From positions 20,121,271 through 20,185,270 of the forward strand of contig OY740777.1 of NCBI GenBank assembly GCA_963513935.1: a stretch of DNA of 64,000 nucleotides, written 5' to 3'. Source of the stretch: Aphrophora alni (Eukaryota > Arthropoda > Insecta > Hemiptera > Aphrophoridae). Positions 54,697-64,000 of this stretch are shown here, piece by piece. A model generated the notes under the pieces. It had not been told where the DNA came from and did not search any database. It was given only the letters and a program-made list of their open reading frames with translations. Position 1 is the first letter of the stretch; every line of letters begins with the position of its first letter. Position numbers and translations under genes: made by a program.

Positions 54697-56228
54697 GTCC
54701 ATTAGAGAAACATCCTATATACATACGTATTATAATCCTCGTATATCTCACCAGTGTGGACATCCAATTTATTTCTTAACGAAATTCTTTCACGAGCGCG
54801 AAATACTAACGATTTTGACAAAACTAGGTTCAAAATACTCCTAAGTTTAAGGGAAAGAAGGTGAATCAATATAAAATAAAAAACTGCACAAACTTTCTCG
54901 CACGCCCACTCACAATCGAAATACTTATTAAACACAAATTTAAAAATTTAATACACCACAATTTCGTAGATTATGTTATAATAGTTGAGTTGAACGCCAT
55001 CAAACTGTTTGAACAGCACGACGAACTGTGAAGTTAATAAATCATTAATTCCTCTCCGAGATTTATTGTCATCGTAATTAATATTAAACGTTCAGTTACA
55101 AATACTAACAACTAAAAACGAATGATGTAAAGAAATTAAATATTACGTTTTGAATAGAACTGGTTTTTTTTCTCTCCACTAGATGGCTGTCCTTATCGCT
55201 GAGTTCTTTACTATTTAGCACTATTTACTGTAACTATTATTTTACAGATTAAATTTAATTAGCTTTGTATTTCTGTAAGTATTATAAATTTTGAGGAAGG
55301 GGAAAAAAAAGAAAAAAAGGGGAAAAAACTTTATTAGAAAATATGACTAATTTTACACTACCATAAAAGTAAAATTATGAGTATTTTGATTTCAAAAATA
55401 TATAGTAAATGTTTTTTTTGTTAATTGTAAAATAAACATAATAATGGAAAACTTTATACAAACATGACAACACAACAAAAGAGGATTTTTTTTAATCACT
55501 ACAAACGTAGCAAAGAGTTACTGAACGCAAATCATACTTTTTACTAGTTATAATGCAGAAAATAATAGATTTTTTCCCCCACAAGATGGCTCTCCTTATC
55601 TCTGATTGTTCGTCATCTCCTTCGTACCATTGTAGATTTAACTATTATTTTTTAGATTAAATTACCATTAACTTTGTATTTCTTTAATTTTTTTATTTAA
55701 TTCAATGAACTTAATTTTGAAAAATGAAAGCAAGTTAATCTTAACAAATTAATAATACTCCTAGCGGGATAAATGTTTTTGAAAAGATTTCAAAAAAAAT
55801 TGTCTATGTTTTTACCCAAATCATATCCTTCTTAATATTTATAATGGGGAAAACTATGTTCTTACATCCCGTTTTGCTCTGTATGTAGAAAGATCTAGTT
55901 ACGCTACTGGCGCCTTCAATGTATCGATGCAACACCCGCTTGACACAGTAATGCTTTTACGATATTAATCACTATCTCCCGTTCTCGTATGACATACTGA
56001 AAGGTGGACATGAAACCGAGAGTAGGCTAATCTAGTGAGTTCAGTAAATGCCTTAATTATAATGATAATAAAATACACATAATCGTCTATAAAATAATGA
56101 CATATTGTGTATAGTACTTTATGGTCTCAAAACATTAAATGTTAACTTTGTTGTTCCTCAACACTTCACTGTGACATCTCTGCGACAATGTTTGGAATGA
56201 TCATATTAAAATGGTGATTATACGTATA
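54697..56228. other. Non-coding DNA with a direct repeat pair
   Basis: Two ~110-bp copies (about 55170-55280 and 55575-55690) share AGATGGCTGTCCTTATCGCT / AGATGGCTCTCCTTATCTCT and TTAACTTTGTATTTCT-like sequence. Otherwise AT-rich, with no gene. Confidence 0.5.
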
Positions 56229-57149
56229 CCGGGTGTTTCAGACCACATGGACACTATCTGTAGCGCCTAAACGAAACCAGATAAAAATTTCCTTCCAATT
56301 AGAACCCCCCTTTTCGACCCCGAAGAATTCAGGAAAATTATATTCGACGCTCCTCAATGACCCAAAAGGGCACTTTGAGGGGGGGGCAGTGTAGTGTTTT
56401 TGGAAAATTTTCAAATAGAAACATAGGTCGTGTGATACCTCATTTTAAAGGTCTTTCTTTTCTGAACATTTTGGAGCAAAACAAAATTGTTATCTTTTCA
56501 TTACTGTACAGGGTGTGACGAAATTTCTTTTTTTTTAGTGGGGAAATGTGACTGCCAGCTCCCAAACAAAGATAAGGGAACCAATTTTTTCCCCTAGTTT
56601 TACAAGAACACACCCTTTCAGGAGATATGGGGTAGTATGGACTTCTATGTAGTTTTCAAATTATTTTAATAAATTTCAAACTTTAATAACTTTTATAGAG
56701 CTAAAAGTAAAAAAATTCAAATAGCAACCTAGATTGAAAATTGTACCATTTGAGAGACGTTTTGAAAACAAAATTTTTTTTTATTGAAAGTTTGGTTCTA
56801 TCTTGCACCATTGAATAATTGTAAAAAAATGGTGCAAGATAAAAAAAAAATTTTCGTCACCCTGTACAGTAATGAAAAGATAACAAATTTTTTGTTGCTC
56901 CAAAATGTTCAGAAAAGAGAGACCTTTAAAATGAGGTATCACACGACCTATGTTTCTATTTGAAAATTTTCCAAAAACCATCCTGCTCCCAAAAAGTGCC
57001 CTTTTGGGTCATTGAGGAACGTCGAAAATAATTTTCCTGAATTCTTTGGGGTCGAAAAGGGGGGGGTTCTAGGCCCTAATTGGAAGGAAATTTTTATCTG
57101 GTTTCGTTTAGGCGCTACAGATAGTGTCCATGTGGTCTGAAACACCCGG
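56229..57149. mobile_element. Long-arm inverted-repeat MITE with TA target duplication
   Basis: CCGGGTGTTTCAGACCACAT (56229) is repeated inverted at 57130-57149, with TA on both sides (56227-56228 and 57150-57151). Complementarity extends inward for some 300 bp: TAGCGCCTAAACGAAACC, AATGACCCAAAAGGGCACTT, CATTTTAAAGGTCTTTCTTT, CATTACTGTACAGGGTG, all inverted on the right. It is 921 bp and mostly arms, with no transposase. The minus frames 56781-57145 are within the right arm and are not genes. Confidence 0.9.
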
Positions 57150-57151
57150 TA

Positions 57152-58879
57152 AAAAAAAAAATAATATATAAAAAATGCGTGTATAGATAAATAAATAAAA
57201 AACTTTATAAATACCGTATAATAAATAGGAATCGTTTGCTAAAGGGACAGATATGTTTATAAAGTTAAATTGTACAGACAGACACGCTCATGAAATTATA
57301 CAGTTCCTTGGTTTTACCTACGGACCCTAAAAAAAAAATCAATGAAAATGCAATCCATATTTTAATGGCTATTACATCGTTTGTCTCACTCCCATCTCAC
57401 AAAAACTGCCTTTAAAACTTATACGCCAACCATTTCTCATTGTGTGGTTAAATTAAGTTATATTCCTCCTACAAAATGTTCGGATTTGTAACTCACAAGT
57501 CACGCTATGTTAAAGGGAGGGAGAGAGATATGGTATCTAATACTTTAAATTTTCCCTGGTGCCAAAATATTAATTTTGTCGTCAAATAAACATATAAATT
57601 CGTAATCAGAATAACTTATAGTTTTATTTGAAAGCTCACACATATTCAACAACATTTTACCTCCATAAATTTTTGCACCTTAACAACCCCCAGGATTTTC
57701 TTATTTTTATTGCCGCTATATTTTTCCTATATGTGTGACAACACAAAGAATATAAATACAAAATTTGAAATAATAGGATTAATAGTCTTGTCTGTGTAGA
57801 CTGGTTCGCGCGTGAAATTATAACGGTTTTGGACTTTACGGACTCTAAAAATGAGGTAACGAAAGCATATTTGAGGTACAAAATGTGGCCAAGAGTGTTC
57901 AAATCTTTTAAAAATACTCTTGTTATGCTATTTGGTAAATAGGCAGTAGCTTGAAAGTGGAAGATATGAACCACCCCAACAACCAAGTCCTCACCCTATT
58001 GGAGAGTTCAGACGAGTTGCAATATGGTGATAAAATCGATTTTGAAAAATTAACAATTTTTGTTTCGCTGAAAATCCGGAATTTGGTGAGATGACAGCCA
58101 ACATGTTAGTTTGTGAAATACGTTTAGATCTCTTGTGAAATAAGATTTTTTGTTGAAAATAAGCATTTTAACAGATAGGTCAAAAAATCGATTAATGTTC
58201 CCCTAATTAACAAAATTATGTCAGTGTGTATATGTGGAGTATCACAAACGCGTCGACCGATTTTAATCAAATTTTATATTTGGGCACACTTTGGCCATCT
58301 CGGGACTTTTTTATTCATTTTATCCTGTTTACTCAAAATTTGTGGATCTGTATTTTTTATTTTATTTTTTTTTTTTTAATCAAATTTATCTGCAAGCACC
58401 AATGAGAAATGAAATAAGGCACCTGAGACCAATTCCTAAAATTCTAATTAAATAAAACACAAAATTTTCAATTAAAAATTAAATTAAATGCTCATAATTT
58501 TTCAAAAGAGATCTATTACTCACATTGGTCTAAATGTTTTAAAATATCATAGTTATATTATATATATATATATAAAGTTAAAGTATTAAATAAATTGAAA
58601 ACATATCGAATATTTTATGTATTTTGTTGTTTGTTAAAAAAGATATTATAATTTCAAATTCTATACAAACCTGTTGAGTAAATTATTTATTTTTTAGTCT
58701 GTCCCAATCTATTCTACTCTAAGAAATATATATTGGTTGTTTAAAAAAAATAATAATAATATACAGTTAAAAAATAAACAAAGTAATAATAACAATTCCT
58801 CCAAATGGGAAGCCCTAGAGAAATTTTCAGGGAATTAAATAAACTAATAATTAGTTTAAGAAACTTAATTATAATAAAT
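57152..58879. other. Non-coding DNA with dispersed repeat B copy 2
   Basis: Repeat B at about 57580-57850 matches 17055-17300 (CATATAAATTCGTAATCAGA, AGAATATAAATACAAAATTT, GTCTTGTCTGTGTAGAC). A Helitron-like phrase, ACGCGTCGACCGATTTTAAT, lies at 58249-58268. No gene recognised. Confidence 0.5.
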
Positions 58880-59660
58880 AAACTGTAGAGGGGGGGTCTA
58901 TGTTTGTCCTCTTAAGATCTTAAAAAACTATTAAACCGATTTTAATAAGAATTGGTAACATAATAGTTTCTACTCAGAAGAATGTTTTAAAGTTGAGTTT
59001 TTTTTTCCATTCTAATTAGAAGTTGAGTGGTGACAAAAAAGGGTTTTCCCGTGTATTTTTCCCATAAGGAGATCGCAGCCGTAAAGATCGATCTTAGTTC
59101 GCGGGAATCGGAGCATCTGCTGGACCGATTTTAATGAAACTTTACAAGCAAATTACTAGTATTATTGAAGAAAGTTTTAGACACTGATACATGTTGATAT
59201 CTTAAAAAGCAACTGAGTTACAGTATTACAAAAAATATATAAATTTGCAGCTATCAACGTTCGTGCATGCGCAGTAAATAAATCACAAATTACTGTTCTC
59301 TGCAACTATTCTATGTTTGAACAACCTAATATGTGTCAAAGAAACATTTTAGCTTTAAAATTCTGTATTAATAATAAACAACAGCTGATTACCTCCATCA
59401 GATATAATAATTAAACACAGTTAGGTTAGGCTTAAAAATCTAGACCAGTGTGAAACATTTAGGAAAGTGTTTTAAACTTTATTTTATTTTTACAAACAAA
59501 TTTAGTTACCATAGCAACCAATAAATAATACACACTTTAATCAGCTGATTAGGTCCATCAGTTTATTATTCAACACAAAGCCTAACCTAAATGTCTAAGT
59601 TTCGAAAAGTTATTAACTTGATTTCACCAGATGTACCAATATATATTTTAATATAGTTTT
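58880..59660 (+). repeat. Dispersed repeat D, copy 2
   Basis: Colinear with 48385-49110 in the same orientation, with many substitutions and small indels. Includes GGGGGTCTATGTTTGTCC, AACTATTAAACCGATTTTAA, GCAGCCGTAAAGATCGAT and CAACAGCTGATTACCTCCAT. Confidence 0.65.
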
Positions 59661-62600
59661 GTACAAAATTTATATTAAAAAGGAAAAAAAAACTATAATT
59701 GTCTTGAGTTGCTTTCGATCCCATAATAAGTATTATGTAACCAATTTAAGAATCTATGCTGAATTTGAAATTATCACATGCAAGCAGCAGGTGTTTATGG
59801 CACAATTTAAAATAATCTATAAAATCTAAAACTGTAAGGTGAATAGGTATGTGAGAAAGTTTGTGCAATATTTTTTCACAATTTACTAAGCACATGTGGA
59901 ATGAGAAAATACGTCCCGGTTAATGTATCAATTATTCGCGTGCGGATACATCAAGTTTTGCCAGTACATCGTTCATTATGACTTACCACCAAAACTATGA
60001 GATTCAACCTAAATAATCATTTAAACTAAGCCTAAATCTACTTCAGGCAATACATCAAAACCGACACCGTTTAAATCAAAACCCTTCCAATCCTATTTAC
60101 AACACCCCCCCCCCCCCCACTTGCGCTATTTGTGTGTTGTTTATTCCAAACAAACGTATAAATGATTCCTTTAACCTCAAAACTGACAGATGACAAATCA
60201 AAACTCTCAAATTTGGACATCTACCATTTCCAATTTTTTGCCAAAATTAAGCGGACACCCGTTTTGATGGATTACAGTCTGGGTCAGTGTTGTTTAAAAT
60301 ATTCTGAATACATTTAAAGATGGTCATAATGCAAAACAGAATGTCTAGACGGAATTTTAAACCGATTCGGATGAAGGTATGGTAAGTTACACAACTGTTT
60401 ACTACCTCAGTTATTGAGAATAAACCCACAAAGGTAATGAAAAAACAAAGCCGCACTATTTTGTACCGCATCAGGCCGTTTTTAAGGAAACCAGCCGAAA
60501 TCGTGGGTCAAAATAATCTAAGAAAAACCCCCATCGCATATTATCATAATTCGTTTACAACTTTTAAAGTTTCCTTTTAAAACGCGATTAAAAAATACTA
60601 ATTGTAATTAACGCCCTAAACTTTGTTAATTAACATGATTAGAGCAATGAAATAACTTTAAAAAAGTGAGCAACTTCAAACTGAAAAACAAGTTTGTATG
60701 TTTGTTATTTAAATTCAAAACAGTTATTAACAAAAATAAAAAGTACTAAGAAGAAGAAAATAACTTATTTCCAAGTGAAATCACTTTAAAAAAAAAAAAA
60801 AAAATTTCTTTGATTATTTTGACCCACGATTTTGCATTTTCCCTTATTTGACTTACCTAAGGCGACGCCCGTTATTCACCTATATGGGATAGGGTAGTCT
60901 GTCCCCCGGTTTTAGGGGGCCAACACCGTGAGGTACACTGCTGACCCAGTTCCAGTCGGGGTTTTACTTATGTAACTTTAAACCGTCGCCATTTTGTATA
61001 GGATGAACCTTTGAGATCGGATTTGCGGCATTGTATTCTGCTAACAGAGACCTTTAAATATGATGTAAAACTCGACCTATGCTCTCATTATAGATTTTCT
61101 TCCGACTCCATGTGGGCCATAAGGTGATAAAAATTGATAGTGGCTTCAAAAAGTGGATTTCAAGGTATAATATTGATATGGCAAGATTTATTGTTTAATC
61201 TCAATGGTTAAAAAATACAACGCCGATACTTTTTGGACACTGTATTTTAAATTGAATTTTTTCAACTCATTTTTCTATTCAACTTACGTGAAAACGTATA
61301 TATTTTCTAAACGTTGAACATTTTCCCACGGCATGAACATCTTAAAAATGTACTGTCGAAAATCTTTGTAGGTACAAAACCGCTGCTACACAATAATTAA
61401 AAAAAAATAACGTAAAAGCAATTAAATAAATAAAAACGTTCCCATGGTGACAAACAACTGATACTATTTCCCACAACCAATTTGATTCTCTTATAGTTTG
61501 TTTTACAGTTTATACAAACTGATATTGAACGTTGCACCCCCCCTTCCCCTACTGTCGCACCCCCGTATCTTTGTAATGCAATTTAGATTTTCATAAGCGT
61601 ACAATGAACTAATGGACCTAGTGGATGCTTGATTTTGAAGTGGATCGTTTCTGAAATACCATTACTGTGACACCCTCGTCTCAACTCGGACACTCATCAT
61701 GAAATGTTCATCGATCCTATCCTTTCGCTAGAGTAATTCACGAAGACATTTTCAGGACGTGTTCAACTGGTAAAAATACTTTTAAAAAAGTACATATAAA
61801 CATAATTCCGATAACGCTTATAATTTCCCCGTTAATCCGAATTTTTTTTTTTTTTTTTAAACAACTTTGTGAATAAAATATATTGAGTTCAGATTTGGTG
61901 CAAGTCTACCTACTAATCGTTTTGAGACTTATGTTTACATACTTTTTCTTTATTGTTACCAGTAGGTCACGTGCTGAAACATTCTTCGTGAACCACCCTG
62001 TATATTTATAAAAAATAACCTAGTTTCTTAACGATCTCAAAAATCGTTCTCATCTTTTACCGACCTCAGCACCTACTTCAAAGCGTCCTAGTCACTCTCT
62101 CTCTGGTTTTTATCGATATAGACACTTGCTTTAGTATTTTACCGACCTAGGGACTAGCTGTGATCTTTGCCGACTTGGACACTTGCTTTGATTTTTTACC
62201 GACCTGGCTACTAACTGTAGTCTTTTATCATGTTAGAAAGTTTCATTTTAAAAAATTCAATGCACACAAACCAACATCGCGGAGATTCAGTTACAACTGA
62301 TCATTTCTAATAATCAAAGAGGGATGTTTTTTTGACATTGTGACAATTAATGATGGGGTTTTCCCATTATTACACTTAAGGGTTGTAAAATCTCTGCAAT
62401 ATAACTGATGACTGCTTTGCAGGACACACGTCCTTAATGCGTATCGCGATTTAATGCAGAGTTTTATTATAATATTGTATAAAAGCCTCCGAGTGGACAC
62501 AACTTAATTCATGATGGTCCGATCTAAAAAGAGTCGGTTCTAATTTCCTTTCCTTGTGTGTGTAAGGAGGAAAGCAGGAACTCATTCCTAATCGCCTTCC

Positions 62601-62981
62601 TTATTTGAACAATATATAGTATATTACCCAAACAACATCTCCTTTTACACTAAAACTTTCGTTTAAGCTTTAAACTGTGCCACCAACCACCGACTCCCAC
62701 GACCAACAATGAGGGTAAAGGTTGTTTTCTAGTTGAAACCATCTTCCTCCCATGGTTTTATATATCACATCATTGCGTTTTATTCACTACCACCTATACT
62801 AACAACGAATGTTAAATCACAATCATAATGCATGGAGCAAACCACTTGTATTATTTCTCCCTGTGATATGTGTTTTGTTCAGGTGTACACAAGTTGTGGT
62901 AATATTTACTGTTAATTCTGTTGTGGGTCGCGTTGAGGGCTAAGCAGGAGCCATAAGAACGATTTGATCATGTACTAAAAC
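59661..62981. other. Non-coding stretch, no gene recognised
   Basis: Contains a C14 run (60105-60118), T and A runs, a copy at 61695-61770 of the segment seen at 46010-46150 (ATGAAATGTTCATCGATCCT), and a loose ~60-bp repeat at 62050-62230 (TTTTACCGACCT recurring). Bases 60890-60960 are GC-richer (CCCCCGGTTTTAGGGGGCC), with no recognised meaning. Confidence 0.4.
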
Positions 62982-63890
62982 TGAGATCTATTGTTCACAA
63001 CACATAACTAGTACAAGATTCTTTCAAACTAAGGAGCTAGGTCTATTGTTCACAACACAACTTGTATAAGATTCTTTCAAACTAAGGAGCTAGGTCTATT
63101 GTTCACAACACAACTTTTATAAGGTTCTTTCAAACTATGGAGCTAGGTCTATTGTTCACAACACAACTTTTATAAGATTCTTTCAAACTAAGGAGCTAGG
63201 TCTATTGTTCACAACACAACTTTTATAAGATTCTTTCAAACTAAGGAGCTACCTAGGTCTATTGTTCACAACACAACTTGTATAAGATTCTTTCAAACTA
63301 AGGAGCTAGGTCTATTGTTCACAACACAACTTTTATAAGATTCTTTCAAACTAAGGAGCTAGGTCTATTGTTCACAACTTGGATAAGATTCATTCAATCT
63401 AAGGAGCTATGTCTATTGTTCACAACACAACTTGTACAAGATTCCTCCAAACTAAGGAGCTAGGTCTATTGTTCACAACTTGGATAAGATTCATTCAAAC
63501 TAAGGAGCTAGGTCTATTGTTCACAACACAACTTGTACAAGATTCTTTCAAACTAAGGAGCTAGGTCTATTGTTCACAACACAACTTGTACAAGATTCTT
63601 TCAAACTAAGGAGCTAGGTTTATTGTTCACAACACAACTTGTATAAGATTCTTTCAAACTAAGGAGCTATTTCTATTGTTCACAACACAACTTGTATAAG
63701 ATTCTTTCAACTAAGGAGCTAGGTCTATTGTTCACAACTTCGATAAGATTCATTCAAACTAAGGAGCTAGGTCTATTGTTCACAACACAACTTGTACAAG
63801 ATTCCTCCAAACTAAGGAGCTAGGTCTATTGTTCACAACTAGTACAAGATTCCTCCAAACTAAAGAGCGAGGCCAATTGTTCACAACACA
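62982..63890. repeat. 53-bp tandem array, ~17 units
   Basis: GGAGCTAGGTCTATTGTTCA recurs at 63033, 63086, 63139, 63192 and 63245, with a 53-bp period. Some units lack a few bases after CACAAC (46-47 bp). Each unit ends AAGATTCTTTCAAACTAA. Nothing coding; the array ends about 110 bp before the window end. Confidence 0.95.
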
Positions 63891-64000
63891 ACAAATTACA
63901 AACTAATTTCATTTCCATTTTTCAATCCAAAGTTTAGTTTATTCAGTATAACAAGCCTAGGCAATTGAAATAGTTTTAAAGCCTAAGGGCCAAACTGCGG
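63891..64000. other. Window end, no feature
   Basis: Short AT-rich flank of the 53-bp array. Confidence 0.5.

Noticed and set aside
56781..57145. Minus frames of 65-66 codons
   Set aside because: They lie inside the arm of the inverted-repeat MITE, and equivalent sequence occurs in the other arm.
62982..63890. CRISPR-like 53-bp periodic repeats
   Set aside because: The whole 53-bp unit repeats with no variable spacers, so it is a minisatellite.

Overview
This window looks like intergenic or intronic DNA from a large, AT-rich, repeat-dense insect genome. Hemiptera is my best guess, for three reasons: degenerate TTAGG-type (insect telomere motif) tracts, a Foldback/NOF-like MULE of the kind common in aphids and planthoppers, and several mariner, Crypton and Kolobok-like elements. 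There is no bacterial-style gene organisation. The order assignment is inference.

I find one convincing piece of host coding sequence: a spliced exon on the minus strand (6366-6565). It encodes the N-terminal part of an immunoglobulin domain and has a good acceptor, a good donor and a tandem NAGNAG acceptor. Much of the window may be its introns or flank. All other recognisable protein coding belongs to mobile elements, and almost all of it is broken.

Layout. 0-6 kb: a 76/114-bp minisatellite with a 380-bp higher-order repeat, a short Helitron (4141-4474) and copies of a dispersed family (A). 6-13 kb: the Ig exon, a dead mariner-like transposase (7.6-8.6 kb), a foldback element and a 118-bp minisatellite. 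13.75-16.39 kb: an almost intact TTAA-flanked DNA transposon whose 594-codon transposase carries a single nonsense codon. 18-23.5 kb: a foldback MITE with TA target duplication and a decayed mariner with both ends. 26.5-32.0 kb: a 5.46-kb element with a 9-bp target duplication (GTCCTTAGA), long terminal inverted repeats that are themselves tandem arrays of about 295-bp units, and a frameshifted NOF-like MULE transposase inside; this is Foldback architecture. 33.3-37.1 kb: the same Helitron family as at 4.1 kb, inflated by about 28 tandem copies of an internal 127-bp segment. 37.8-38.9 kb: a dead Crypton-like tyrosine recombinase. 39.9-40.8 kb: a mariner-like element interrupted by a 5'-truncated RTE-like LINE. 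41.8-45.4 kb: a GC-rich 88-bp minisatellite. 46.9-63.9 kb: more inverted-repeat elements, a mariner relic, a ~195-bp array, an interstitial TTAGG-like tract, paired dispersed repeats and a 53-bp array.

The elements do not form a pathway. Two themes recur. First, tandem-repeat amplification takes place inside or at the ends of transposons (Helitron, Foldback MULE). Second, there are many self-complementary elements that would give long hairpin RNAs if transcribed. A set of short CTGARGA...GAAAC hairpin motifs, resembling hammerhead cores, sits in the arms of one foldback family and at one further site. No tRNA, rRNA, CRISPR, operon or prokaryotic regulatory signal was recognised.
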